A stretch of 64,000 nt of DNA, from positions 6,140,001 to 6,204,000 of the forward strand of contig CM049310.1 of assembly GCA_026874595.1 (NCBI GenBank), read 5' to 3'. Shown piece after piece: positions 29,001 to 44,000 of the stretch. The notes under the pieces are model-generated. The model ran no database searches. It had not been told where the DNA came from and saw only the letters and a list, made by a program, of their open reading frames with translations. How positions within the stretch are numbered: position 1 is the stretch's first letter; each line of letters opens with the position of its first letter. This stretch comes from Sipunculus nudus. Its lineage: Eukaryota > Annelida > Sipuncula > Golfingiida > Sipunculidae. A program made the position numbers and the translations under genes.

Positions 29001-32000
29001 AATGAATCATTACAGCTCATTTTAAATGTATATGAAGATGAGACATGCAGGTCTAAGGTTCAGCCCAGCTCAGTGTAAGAGATATAAATCTTTCTCTGTA
29101 ATGTTTTCCTTGTTAGCATGAAGTCTATGATAAAATCTAGGCTGCAGCACCATTTCATTTTATTTTCAGGAAGCCAAGGATCCAGTCAGGCTGAATCTCC
29201 TTACTTGTCAAATCAAGGTTTGTCTCAGATTACTTTCTTCTTATGTTCTATGACTTTTTACTGGTATATTCTGGTATATTCTGTTGTGAGGCCTGTTCTT
29301 CTGATATCCCATGTATACATGTGCATACACACAGACATGCAGAGATATGAAAACAATACCTCTGCTTTACTTTGTGCAGAGGTGATAATAATTAGATGAT
29401 CTGAACTTCTGAATTTAAATTCTGTGCAGATTTTGATCAGTGGTCTTAATGGTCATGTTTGTAATGGTTGTGCTTGTTGTCAGTGACAGTGATGCTGTTT
29501 GTCATTTGAGGTGACAGAAGTCACATTTTACTGCAGTTAGTGAGATATGTTTAATATACTGAGTCAAGTGATATATTAACATACAGTTTCTATGATATTT
29601 AACGCTGTTTCTTAAATAAAGCTTCACAATTTTTCATACAAACTCTTGGTCATATGATCAGATAGTTAAATTAGATTGATCGTTTGTTAAAGTTTGTAAT
29701 GTTCTTGATTTGACATACCGTGGAAGTGGTTTTGTTAGCGGGGTTTTTATATTCATGCTTTTCACGGGCACGTGATTTGCTCTAAATTAAGAACCCGCAT
29801 TATTTCGAACACCCCTGACATGTCCGTATAGTTTACTTTATTTACTGTCAGGTGCCTATACTATTGTTGTAGATAGAAGTAAAGACCAATTGCGAATTGA
29901 ATAGACAGTTATGAGTCATATACATCGTTAATGTTTAATGGGGCAGTGAGAAAATTGGATAACACTTTTTATATACAAAATTTATTTTGTATACACAAAA
30001 ATCTAATGTTTTCATTGTAATTTTGGTATTCACCCCAGTGGCGCTTTGCAGAATGTGATGTAACTAGCTCATCGATGCAATTGTTCACCACTTGTAAGCC
30101 TGCAGAATTCTTGCTTGACACACTGTCACATCTGGGAATCCCTCCTTGCGGGGTCACTTGAGTTGAGGCTTCTTCAACCAGGATGTTAGAGTAGTCATGT
30201 TGCTTGTAATAAGATTACATAGCAAGTGATATCTCAGCTAAAAATCTACCTGCTTAATAGTGATTTGTTGAAACAACTGTGAAACAAATAGCCTTTTTAA
30301 GACTTTTAGAAGCGCCCTCCAAATGTCTTTGAAGTACGACTGAGAGCAAGCTTGGATTTCGGTCAATTTACTCATATGTCAAACAGTGTGTCTGGTTTGC
30401 AGGACCATGGCATCATTCAAACGTAATTAGTCCTGGTAATTATGTACTGTTTCCCCCGTGCAATCACAGAACTCACTTGCTTGTAATGAGGAGGCATGTA
30501 CGCTGTTACCCGAAGCTTGTTAGGTGGAAGGTAGGTTGTGTCACAAACCTATATTTTATGTAATCGTTTTAATGGTTTGATAATTTGATACAAATTAAAT
30601 TCCTATACATACTGTTTTGTGCAAAAATTTGAACTGCGTTAATGCTGTAAAATGGAAAAAGCGCAAAAATTCAGACAAGCCAAATTGACCACTTCCACGG
30701 TATTTAATGTAAGATGATTTTGTTTCATTGATAATGTTCTGTCCTGTATTTCACAGCTGGTTCCTGGAGACACTACAAAGAGATGCTTTGATGTTATATC
30801 AGGCACAAGTAAGTATACCTTAATGTTCATTTAAAATTTTGTCACAGTCTCAGTTCATTTGATGAACCAATGTTTTGATAAAACATTAACTTGATAATAG
30901 TATCAATGTAACATTAATTTGTCTGCCATATACTACCACTACCACCAAAAGTGGTTATTGTGCAGACAAAGAATGTGCTCTGTGTCTTTTCCTGTCTCTG
31001 TCTCTCTCTCTGTCTCTTTCTGTTTCTTTTTCTCTTCCTCCATTTCTTTGTTTTTGCTTCTCACCCTCTCCATCTCTCTCATAATCTTTTCCTCTCCTTT
31101 CCTTAATCATCTCCACTTATCTTTTCTTCTCCTTTCCTCTCTCCTCTTCTTCCATCCACAAATTTTTAATTACAAAACCTTTAACTGTTTTGAAAGTAAT
31201 GCATTTTAATAAAGGTCGATATGTGCTTTCTCAAAATAATTATGTTAATGTAACAGGGTTGTAAATAAGTGTTCAGGGAGATGTTTGGCTCTCACGACAA
31301 AGTGACAAAGTGACGTCAAGTGGTGGTGCATACATTTACAACAACACAACAGAGACAAAATAGATGAAATGGCGTGCTGCCACAACCAACAGTATGAGCG
31401 GAATCCTTATAACACATGTTAACATTCATAAAGACATACGGAGATATACATATTTATAATTAAAAAATACATTAAGAAAACACATGCATGAGAGTAAAAA
31501 TGAAGTCTGGTTTCAGGGAGAGTAAAAGTTACATTTAAGCTCAAGAGCAAAACGGAGACCATTGTTTAAGAGACAAAATAGTTGAATGGTGTGCTGCCAT
31601 AACAAACATAAAAAGCTTAATGCCGTCTCCACGGCAAGATTTCCTGCTAATACCTACTCTATTGTTATGTAAAATACGACCAAATCTGAAGGGGGAACTC
31701 TGGCCTGGATTAAGAGAAAAAATAAGGCAAATCCCTGAGGAAGAACTCAGAAAATAAACTGGACTAGTTTAAGGTTGACGAACCAGACAAGTTTAAGATA
31801 GACCCGATTCATTAATTTTAAACAGATTATGGAACATTTTCAGGTGACATGAACAAGATCTTTTTTATTATTAACCTTTTAATTGATCTGTGCAGATGTT
31901 GCATATAGACCAGGATTCACCATAATTGTATTAAATAAGTTTTCCCTGACTCAGCATTAAAGAGAATGTTAAAATAAATATATACTATATGTTTTCAGAG

Positions 32001-35000
32001 AACCGGACATATCATTTTCAAGCTGAAGATCAAGAAGACATGGAGAGGTTAGAACATAGTTTATATACATTGGAATCAGAGTGTAATGTTTAATTGAAAA
32101 TTAATGGAATTTTGATTCATTGTTTATTTTGCAAAAACCATTACATTCATCAGATTCTAAAGATTTGTTGGATTTATTTGCTAAATAAATTTAATTAATA
32201 CTACTGATAGGAAAATCCTTTATCCTACTATATTATGCAGATGAGGGTGTGGCCATTCCCAGAGCATTCCTCCCGCTTCTGCTTTGAAGATGCGGGTCTA
32301 ATGTCCACCAAACCCTCTCTGCAGATAAATTCCCACCTTGAGACTGTCCACAGAGTACCTCCCTGTGGTATTTTTATGCCAACATCAAACTCTTATTTTG
32401 CAAAAATATTGTAACTGCTCGTGAGGGCTGCCATCTTACATACAGACTTAAAAAAGGATGTCACAAGTCATTAGTGTTAAACAACTATTGTTACTTAACA
32501 GGATCTCAATCTTTCACACAACTCAGATGCAGTCACTCATCCTGACTGGCTGGACATATCAGACAAAGCAGCTACCATTACAGTATGGTTTATTTCCTAC
32601 TACCGGTTCCAGTGATCTGTCAGTTTGTTAACTGCTCATGGTACATTAATTCTCCAGGTGGATTTCAGTGTTAAACAATGCCAAGGAAGGCGTGTTGCTG
32701 CGAGCGTTTGGAGAATCCGGTGGTAACAAGACGGCCACTGTTAACTCGAGCGTTAAAGAACTGACACAAACCATAATGAGGCAGGTGAAGAACCAGCCAG
32801 GGAACAAAGTGTGTGCTGACTGCGGGGCTACAGGTCAGTGGCCATCACTCATACTGTGTTTATTTGTTGATGGTAATATAATTAACATTTCAAAGGTTCA
32901 AAATAATGGCAATCACTCTCATCAGAAGTATGTATGCTTATGTAAGTGATATTAACTGATCACTGAGTGATGACTTTATGCAAGGATTATAATGATGGGA
33001 CTGTTGATGTTAATGGCATCATGAAAAAGTGGTCCAGATATTTTTTTTTTAAAACCTGTATTTTCTTTTTTCTTAGGAAAAAGGGCAGTGAAAATATAGA
33101 CAGGAAAAAGTGAGACAGAGGAATATTATTTAACACATAGTAATGGTGAGATTTGTAGGGAAGTTTCTTTGCCCAGGGATCATTGTACAGTCACACTTTG
33201 TAGGGAAGTTTCTTTGCCCAGGGATCATTGTACAGTCACACTTTGTAGGGAAGTTTCTTTGCCCAGGGATCATTGTACAGTCACACTTTGTAGGGGAGTT
33301 TCTTTGCCCAGGGATCATTGTACAGTCACACTTTGTAGGGGAGTTTCTTTGCCCAGGGATCATTGTACAGTCACACTTTGTAGGGGAGTTTCTTTGCCCA
33401 GGGATCATTGTACAGTCACACTTTGTAGGGGAGTTTCTTTGCCCAGGGATCATTGTACAGTCACACTTTGTAGGGAAGTTTCTTTGCCCAGGGATCATTG
33501 TACAGTCACACTTTGTAGGGAAGTTTCTTTGCCCAGGGATCATTGTACAGTCACACTTTGTAGGGAGGTTTCTTTGCCCAGGGATCATTGTACAGTCACA
33601 CTTTGTAGGGAAGTTTCTTTGCCCAGGGATCATTGTACAGTCATACTTTGTAGGGAAGTTTCTTTGCCCAGGGATCATTGTACAGTCACACTTTGTAGGG
33701 AAGTTTCTTTGCCCAGGGATCATTGTACAGTCACACTTTGTAGGGAAGTTTCTTTGCCCAGGGATCATTGTACACTCACACTTTGTAGGGAAGTTTCTTT
33801 GCCCAGGGATCATTGTACAGTCACACTTTGTAGGGAAGTTTCTTTGCCCAGGGATCATTGTACAGTCACACTTTGTAGGGTAGTTTCTTTGCCCAGGGAT
33901 CATTGTACAGTCACACTTTGTAGGGAAGTTTCTTTGCCCAGGGATCATTGTACAATCAGACTTTGTAGGGAAGTTTCTTTGCCCAGGGATCATTGTACAG
34001 TCACACTTTGTAGGGAAGTTTCTTTGCCCAGGGATCATTGTACAGTCACACTTTGTAGGGAAGTTTCTTTGCCCAGGGATCTTTGTACAGTCACACTTTG
34101 TAGGGAAGTTTCTTTGCCCAGGGATCATTGTACAGTCACACTTTGTAGGGAAGTTTCTTTGCCCAGGGATCATTGTACAGTCACACTTTGTAGGGGAGTT
34201 TCTTTGCCCAGGGATCATTGTACAGTCACACTTTGTAGGGGAGTTTCTTTGCCCAGGGATCATTGTACAGTCACACTTTGTAGGGAAGTTTCTTTGCCCA
34301 GGGATCATTGTACAGTCACACTTTGTAGGGAAGTTTCTTTGCCCAGAGATCATTGTACAGTCACACTTTGTAGGGAAGTTTCTTTGCCCAGGGATCATTG
34401 TACAGTCACACTTTGTAGGGAAGTTTCTTTGCCCAGGGATCATTGTACACTCACACTTATGTTGTTGAGCAGTAAGAGAAACCTATAACTTAGATCTTCA
34501 GCTGATCAACATTACAGACCAAGTCCATTTCTTACAGATATATAATTTGCGAAGTTAGTATCAAAGTAGCATTGCTTGTGTCACAGTACAGTCACATCTA
34601 TTTTTCTGAGCAGTAGCTTATATAGAAAGCTTTATAAAGAACTCTGTATGAACATAAGTACTGACAAGTCCACGTCTTACAGATCCTGAGTGGTTGTCCG
34701 TGAACCTCGGTGTACTAATCTGTCTTGAGTGTTGTGGCGTTCATCGTGACCTTGGCGTCCATATTTCAAGGACACAGTCCGTTGTCATTGACGATCTTGC
34801 CACATCAGAGCTACTGGTAAATGCCTAGGCCATGAAATGGTCAGAGTAATAATCAGAGTCTTTTTGTTAAAGTAAAAGTGGCGGAAATATTAAGGCATTT
34901 GCCAGACCTTGAGGCTGAAGAAGCCTGGTAACAGCTGTTAATATATGTTATTTTGTATGAATATGGACGTAATATCATCCTTAGTTAAAATTATCACTAG

Positions 35001-38000
35001 TTTCGTCAAATTTGTATTTTTTACAGTTAAAATTCTAGAATAAATGTATATTTTATTTTGTGTGTAATGTATGAGAAAAGTTAATTATATCTTAAAAAAG
35101 AATGAGGAAAAATGTAAATTTGACATAAAAAATATATATTAAGTCCATATATAAAGCTTCAGGTTAATTTCTATATTCTATACAGACTGTTTCATTGCAT
35201 CATCACATGATTGCATTCCGTTATATAATAAAGAGCTATAATGCAAATTTATCATATATTTACAAATGTAATAAAAATATTAATAGTGAACAGGGGATTG
35301 TCACTGATGTCACAGTATCAGATATTTTTTCAGTACAAGACAAATTTCAATTCTTAATGCACAGTGATATCTTATACAAGAGTATGAGGGATATGCTGAA
35401 ATTCAGGCAGTCATTTCTCAAATCTGCAGGAAGGGAGTTATTTTGTTTTTCGAACATTTCTTTTATTTACTATGATTGTAGATTGCTCGAGTCATGGGAA
35501 ATCGTGGATTTAATGATATCATGGAAGCTCAGCTTGACCCAGCCCATAAACCAGTTCCTAATAGTCCAATGTAAGTGCAGTCATTGGCCTTTTAAAGATT
35601 GGTTACATGTATAAACTATGGTCACCATGTGACTTGTCAAAGTAGTGAAAGCACTCATCAGAATTGCTTTGTGTATTTTTCAGTTTTGAAAAATTAATGA
35701 AAAAAAGTGGAGTCTCCAATCCATGTGGATTGCTCGAAGTGCAAAGTGCTGATTATATATATTCTTATTTTGTTTCACTATTTTAGTGCACTTAATGTTT
35801 AAATACTTTTCAGACATCAAAACATATCTTATTTTAACAGATTAAAAGTTGAGTGAATAAACTTGTGGTAAGGATGGTGCAAACTAGCATAGCAGTACTA
35901 AATTATAATAGTTTTAATGGTTATACAGATGAAATATATGTATATGTGATTACTGTACAGATGTACCATACTCCTAATCTTTCTTACCTGTCCAGGTATA
36001 TACTTTTTATGTGCCCCATTCTTAGACATAATATCTTGCTGTATTTTTTGTATGTAATATTTGAAGTATGACTTGATTATACTAATGCACAATGCATGAA
36101 TAAGTTGAAACCTTAGAAATTGAATCAAGGCCTTCATGATGAATTTCTAGAGGTTAAGAGAATAGCTTTCATGAAAATAATACTCACAGCCATATATTAA
36201 CTTCAGGGAAGACAAGAAGAGCTTCATCCATGCTAAGTATGAGCGACGGAGATACGCTATTGTGACTTGCACAGCGGAGGAGGAACTGTTACATGATCTG
36301 AAGAACGCCTTGGTGTCCCGAGACATCTACTCATTACTACAGGTGTATGCTGAAGGTGTAGACTTTCTGAGTCCTCTACCAGATATGGTGAGTCTGTTAA
36401 GAGATGATTGTAAAAAATATCCTACCTTTTATAATGAATATGTCATTCAGTGCTTATAGCAGACCTCATACACACTCCCCACAGGCCTTTGGAAAGTTCT
36501 AATATCAGTGGTGTTTATGTGCCAAATTTAAAAGTCTTCTGGAAACACTTCATTGCCCCCACCCATCCCCCATGGTCGGTTAACTTTATCATGATGTGTA
36601 TTTCGTGAATCCTTCTCATGCTTTATAAAGTTGTTGTAGAATAAACTTCATGAGAATCTGCCTGTGTCATCAGATGTGATGGGCAAATTCATCAGCTCTT
36701 GTGAAATAAAAATAATTCTATCAGATATGCTCAAATGCATAAACATGTTCTTTTGTGGTGGCTCTTATGTGCATACATCATTTTCACAACCAAGTCACAG
36801 GAATATGGTTCCCAGTGTGAGATCCATAAATATTACTTCAGATACAATGGTTTATATAATAATTGATGGTGGCACTACTGGACCTTTGTAACAGAATTGC
36901 TGTGTGGCCATGCCTCAGGTTTGTACAGTTTTGGGCTTGTACAGTTGTTAATGATGCTAAGCATGTCCTTAGGGGGGGCTTTTTCCATTTTTTATGCCCC
37001 CGCCACAAAGTGGCCGGGCATATAGTTTTACCCATGTCCGTCATTCCGTCCTTCCGTCCTTCCGAAATCAAACAGTTGTACGGACTTTTTTTCGCAATGC
37101 CTACAGATATTGGCCTGAATTTTGGTGTGTTGGCAGATAATGACCAGTTACAGATTGAGTTCGCGTTTCGTTCTGGTTGACCTACCTTTGACCGTTTTAC
37201 GGCTCCTTAACTTAGAAAATTTCATGATAAATAGAAATTTTCATGACAAATACACATGTACAGACTTTTTTTAGCAATGCCTGCAGATATAGGCCTGATT
37301 TTTGGTGTGTATGCAGATATTGACCAGTTACAGATCGAGTTCGCGTTTCGTCCCAGTTGACCTACTTTTGACCGTTTAACGGCTCCTAAACATAGAAAAT
37401 TTCATGAAAAATATAAATTTTCATGACAAATACACATGTACGGACTTTTTTTTGCAATGCCTGCAGATATTGGCCTGATTTTTGGTGTGTGGGCAGATAT
37501 TGACCAGTTACAGATTGAGTTCGCGTTTTGTCCCAGTCGACCTACTTTTGACTGTTTGATGGTGCCCTAACATAGAAAATTTCTTAAAAAATAGAAATTT
37601 TCATAACAAATGCATATGTACGGACTTTTTTTTCCGCAATGCCTGCAGATACCGCCCTGATTTTTTATGTGTGGGCAGATAATGACCAGTTACAGATCGA
37701 GTTCACGTTTCGTCCAGGTTGACTTACTTTTAATTGTTTTACAGCTCCTAAACATAGAAAATTTCATGAAAAATATAAATTTTCATGACAAATGTACATG
37801 TACAGCCGTTTTTAGCCCTCAGCTCATAGGCTGATGGGCTATTGTTGTCTATCCGTCTGTCCATCTGTCTGTCCGGTGTCCGTCCGTCCGTTCCGCGTCT
37901 GTTAACTTTTACCTTGTGAGCGGGATATCTCTAAAAGGATTCACCGTTGGAATTTTATTTCATCAGTGAAGATGTATATCGATAAAATCTCGGTCAAGTT

Positions 38001-41000
38001 CGAAGATGGGTGACCTTGACCCATTTTTCTCCATTTTAGAGCTGATTATAGAAAAACACTCAGAAGCTTATATCTCAGGAACCATTGTGTCGATTTTCAC
38101 AAAACTAACTATGATCATTGGGACTGATGGTCTGTATGTGCTGCACAATTTTGGTGGCGCCACCTGCAATTTCTGATTTTTTAATGAAATTTTATCAGAT
38201 TTTTCAATTTTGGCCTTTTGTGCAGGATATCTCCAAAGGTATTCAACACAGGAACTTCATTACTTCAGTGCTTTTGCATCATATTTACAAAATCTTGGTC
38301 AAGTTCAAAGATGGGTGGTCTTGACCTACTTTTCAAGGTCACAGAGCTTAGTATAGAAAAATACTTTGGAGCTTATTTCTCAGGAAGCATTTGGTGGATT
38401 GTTATTAAACATGGTACATACCTCTCCAATTTAGATTTATAACTGATTATCAGCTTTTGCTAATATTCTAGTTTTGCAATGCAATGCTTACAGATACTGG
38501 CCTAATGTTTGGTCTGTGGGCGCATAATGATCACTTACAGATTGAGTTCGCGTTTCGTCCCAGTTAACCAATTTTTGACCATATGACAGATCCTGAACTT
38601 AGAAAATTTCATGAAAGACAGAAATTTTTATGAAAATGCACATGTATGGACTTTTTTTCATAGTGTCTGCAAATACTGGCCTGATTTTTGGTGTGTTGCT
38701 TGATAATGACCCGTTACAGATCGAGTTTGCATTTTGCCCTTTTGACCATACAACACCTCCTGAACTTAAAAAATTTGACAAAATTTAACAAATGTTTCTA
38801 ATTTGCCCCAGGCGGGGGCATTCGTGTCGTTCCGACACATCTAGTTTCTTTATATCTTGAGAAATCAAACCTATTTTGCAAAGGTTCTATTGCAGCACTG
38901 TCTGTTAGAAACTGCGCTATACTCTGTCTAGTGTTTCAGCTTGCAACATCTGTCATATTTTAAAGGAAGCTTATCTGGTGCAAAATAATGAACAGGTTAT
39001 AATCTTGTCAATTTAAATTCTGCCAGGAGATTATCTTTTTTGTAATTTGAGAGCAGATGGTTGTCTTGTATTGATATGTAACTCAGTATATATATGTTTG
39101 TTGTATACAGATGTTGGGGATCCCTATTAGCTCAGTAATAGAGCAGGCAACTGGCTATCGGAGGGTCATGGGTTTGATTCCCACACAGGGTGATCTCACT
39201 TTTTGTGTGTATTCTTGTTCTTTATGTTTGTTGTGTATTGTTCTTGCTCATTCCAGCCCTATGATGAGACAGCACTACACCAAGCTGTTAGACAAGAGGA
39301 TGGAACCACACTACACATGGTTTATTTTATCATACAGAACTCTAGCAGGTAGTGTCATTAGATTATCCAGGTTCTGCTGTGTACACATTGAATTGATAGA
39401 CCTGTTATCAGGGCTGGTAGTCTTAAGAAATGTTTATATTGTTTATTGTTCTAGGTTTGGTAATTTATTATCAATTGAAAGAGGTGTAAATATGATTTTT
39501 TTGGCAAAGGGTTATTGGTAAATTATCAATATTTTTTACCTGAGAGTTTTTGATTTTATTCATATAACAGATCCTGACAACAACTTTGCCACAGTAAATT
39601 GAAGGTCTTGTACTGTCCTCATTGAGCCAGCAGAGGACTACATGTTTCAGCTGTAATAAAATGATGTGGAAATATCTTATAATGACTCATACATCATTTT
39701 TTGGGCCAGCACTATTATGCTCAAACTTTTATTACAGTCAATCACTACACTTAGCTGACCAAGAGGGTAACACAGCGGCACATGTGTGTGCTCGCTTAAA
39801 CAGGACAGAATGTCTGAAGTTGTTACTGAGGGTTCGACCAGACTTAGCAGAGCTTGAGAACAAACTTGGGAAAACACCCATGGACATAGCACGGGAACAA
39901 GACAATCAGTTATGTGTTCAGTTGGTAAGTGTAACATGCACTCATAAACTCATTTTACCATTTGGTCATGAAAGCATAGTTTTTATTCTATATTATTATT
40001 ATTAGGGCCCCACTTGACAAGCAGTGCCCTATAATGATCACCGTGTCAGTCTGTCCTTCCTTACTTTTGTCCTTCCATCCTTCCGTCAGTGACTCTTTCA
40101 CATGCAATAACTCAACAACAACATACTTCAGCTTTCCCAAATTCACAAAGATGATTGGTACATACGAGGGCTCCAGACTTATTGAATGACAGACCTGTCA
40201 GAATTTCAATATGGCCACCACAGCCCCATTGCTGATTTTCTTTTTAGCACGATAACTTAACAAAAACATACCTCAACTGTTCCAAATTCACAGGGATGAT
40301 TGGTACATATGAGGGCACCAGACCTATGGGATGTTTTAATTAAATAAATAATTGTATATATATGTATATATGATTATTATGTATGGTATCATTTAAATAA
40401 TGCAACATTATATATTTATAATACATATTTTATATACTATATTTACAGCTGAAGGCGGCACTAAGTCGATCCATGGATTGTTTGACAAATGTAAATGTGG
40501 ACTGGGATCTCATCCAGGAAGAGAACTTGTCAGATGCTGGGCTAGACTTCAGTGATGATGAGCTTGACATGGTAATACACCCATCATGGTAACATCACTT
40601 TATTAGGATTCAAAATTCATGTAATCTCAAGGAAAATGGTAAATGTTAAGCAAAAATTGATGGTTAAGTATTTTAAATATTTATGACTATTTCCTGATTA
40701 AGCTGGTGTTTTTCAGCCTAAAAATGTATAAATGCAAGCAAAAGTATTACTCTATCAATTGGAAGTAATTTATACTGTCTGTATCTGACAAAAAATTTAT
40801 TTAATGTGAAGACAGTTGTGTAGTTTTATGTTTTAAGTAATTTTCATATCTTCCTGTGCATTAGAAATACACATATTTTTCATTTGTAATGTGTGAATTA
40901 CTACAGCATACACAAATGATGTTCAAAGGTCAATGAATAGTGTCTATATCTCATTATATTTTTGTAAAGCTTCTGTGAAAATTTTCCTTTATTTTAACAA

Positions 41001-44000
41001 ATTACAGTCTGGTTTTAGTTAAAGTGCGATCATCAGTTTATTACATAATACAGAGCTGCCACTCTATACTTTTTAGAAGTAACACTTTTTTCAGGCGAGA
41101 CTTCTATTTATAATTTTTTCCATACCTTTTCAAAGGGTTAATACTTTTTAGCTCAGCTGACTGTAAGTCATCTGAGCTATAGCGATCACCCTTTGTCCGT
41201 CGTCCGTCTGTCCGTCTGTCCATCTGTCCGTCCATCCGTTAACCTGGCACAAATCGTAACCGCTGGACCTAGAAACTTGTAACTTGAAATTCTGAGAGGT
41301 CCATGAAAAATCTCCTTGGAAACCAGAAATGAGGTCTCTGTTACCCATTTCCTTTGAGCTATGGGGCCCCAAAGTACCCCCCAGAATAGTCAAAAATTCC
41401 ATACTACACGATTGATGGTCATGATTTTTGGCATACATATTGATCATGAGATGTTCCATCAGTTCCTGCAGACTGGTGGCGCCACCTGTATTTTTCGATT
41501 TTTTACGAATTTTTTTCTCTATTTTTGAGACCTTAAAAAATGTGAACATCTGTTAACAGGGCACAAATCTTAAAGACTGGACCTAGAATCTTCATACTTA
41601 ACACATAGAGACCTATGAAAAGTCTCCATGGAAACCAGAAATTAGGTCTCTGTTACTCATATCCTTTGAGCTATGGGGCCCCAAAGTACCCCCCCCCCCC
41701 CAAATAGTAAATAAATTTCAAACAAAAACTTCAATATCTCATTAACTACATCACTGATGGTCATGATTTTTGGCATACATATTGATCATGAGATGTTCCA
41801 TCAGTTCCTGCAGACTGGTGGCGCCACCTGTATTTTTCGATTTTTTACAAATTTTTTTCTCTATTTTTGAGACCTTAAAAAATGTGAACATCTGTTAACA
41901 GGGCACAAATCTTAAAGACTGGACCTAGAATCTTCATTCTTAACACACAGAGACCTATGAAAAGTCTCCATGGAAACCAGAAATTAGGTCTCTGTTACCC
42001 ATATCCTTTGAGCTATAGCACTCCAAAGTACAGCTGAGAATAATGGAAAATTTGATACAAAAGCTGAAGTATCTGAACAACTAATGTAGAGATCATCATA
42101 ATTGTTTGCATGGATATTGATCATTGAGTGTTACATCAGTTTCTGCAAACTGGTGTCACCATCTGTATTTGTTCGGGTGTTTTTACGAATTTTTTTCTCA
42201 ATATTTGAGACCTTTAAAGATATGAACATCTGTTAACAGGGCACAAATCATAACAACTGCACCAAGAATCTTCATTCTTGACACACAGGGAGACCCATGA
42301 AAAGTCTCCATGGAAACCTGAAATTATGTCTCTGTTACCCATATCCTTTAAGCTGAATGGCTCCAAAATACCCCCCCCCCCCCAGAATAAAGAAAAATTT
42401 GATACAAAAACTGCAGTATCTCAATAACTACAACACTGATGTTAATGATTTTTGGCATACATATTGATCATGAGGTATTCCATCAGTCTCTGCAGACTGG
42501 TGCGCCACTGCTTTTTTATCAAATTTTTACGATTTTTTTCTCTATTTTTTAGACCTATAAAGATGTTGTTATCTGTCAACAGATTCTTCATTCTTGTAAT
42601 GCAAGGAGGCCCATGAAAAGTGTCTGTGGAAACCTGAAATTAGGTCTCTGTTTCCCATATCCTTCAAGCTATAGGACTCAGAAGTATCCCTCAGAATAAT
42701 GGAAAATTTGATTCAAAAGCTGAAGTATCTAAACAACTAATGCAGAGATCACCATGATTCCTTGCATGGATATTGACCATGTGTTTTTATTAGTTTCTGC
42801 AGACTGGTGGAGCCACCTGTATTCTTTTAAAGTTTACACATTTTTTCTCTATTTTTGAGATATATAAATACAGACACAGTCTTGGCCTGTTGGTTAATAT
42901 GTTTGATGCTTCAGTTGAATGGGTATATACTACCATTAAGATGATAAAATTTCCTTTTATGAATCTCTTCCCAGTCAGCTGAGCGTCATGACCTATGGGT
43001 CACTTGATTATATGTATTATATACATACTTTATTTGTACACAATTCCTTGTAAGATTTTATACTTTTTTTCTGTTAAACCCCGAGTAGCAGCACTGAATA
43101 TTTCTCTTTCCCTCAGCCATATGATCGTCGGACTTCCAGACCAACCAGTATGATTTTACCTACACCGGAGAATGCTAAAGCACTAGATAACCTCTTGAAG
43201 CAGCACCAGTCCAGCAACGACAACAACAACAGAAGACTTACCGACCACATGCCGCCTCCTCTACCTGCCAAGCAACATTCAGGTTTGTCAGGCTCACAGT
43301 TGGAATTCCCTTAATAAACTACACCCCAAATTCACCAGGTTACTGTGGGAATTCCTTTAATAAACCACAGCAAATCCACCAGGTTACAGTTGGAATTCCC
43401 TAAATAAACAACAGCAAATCCACCAGGTTACAGTGGGAATTCCCTAAATAAACAACAGCAAATTCACCAGTTTACTGTTGGAATTCCCTTAATTAACACA
43501 TCCAAAAGCCACCAGGTTACACTTGGAATTCTCTAAATAAACAACAGCTAATCCACCAGGTTACAGTCGGAATTCCCTTTATAAACTACACCCAAAATCC
43601 ACCAGGTTAAAACCCTGTGGTTTAAAGTTCTATTTAGTGGATGAAGAGGATGACAGATTAACATTTATTTTCTCCAACCCAAGATGTACTTTCTTCACTT
43701 AGCTAGGACAGATGGGTCCAGGAAGTGCAAAGGACTATGGGAAGGGTGACCTCATTTCCTTTTCTTGGAAGGATGTGCATATTCATCTGTCATGCTGTGG
43801 TTGTCCAAGAAAATGGAATCATGAAATTGTGGTATATGTACACATACACACACATGCACATTTACTAAAAGATCTATATGACTTACAAATTTGCTGATAC
43901 TATGCTTATTGTGTAAATATTCTATTTAATTTGTTTTAGCTTACAAGATGGAAGTAATTTCTCTTGAGAAACTAATTTATATGAAAATAATCACATCAAT

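Noticed and set aside
33152-34457. CRISPR-like regular repeats
   Set aside because: The 45-bp units are directly contiguous with no unique spacers, and the context is an animal intron.
33130-34488. Open frames of about 437 residues on both strands in 33130-34488
   Set aside because: They are created by a 45-bp minisatellite inside an ASAP intron; both strands and more than one frame are open equally, which is not how a coding repeat behaves.
39113-39200. A functional tRNA gene
   Set aside because: D-arm and T-arm are recognisable but the acceptor stem does not pair properly and no terminator T-run follows at the right place; a SINE head fits better.
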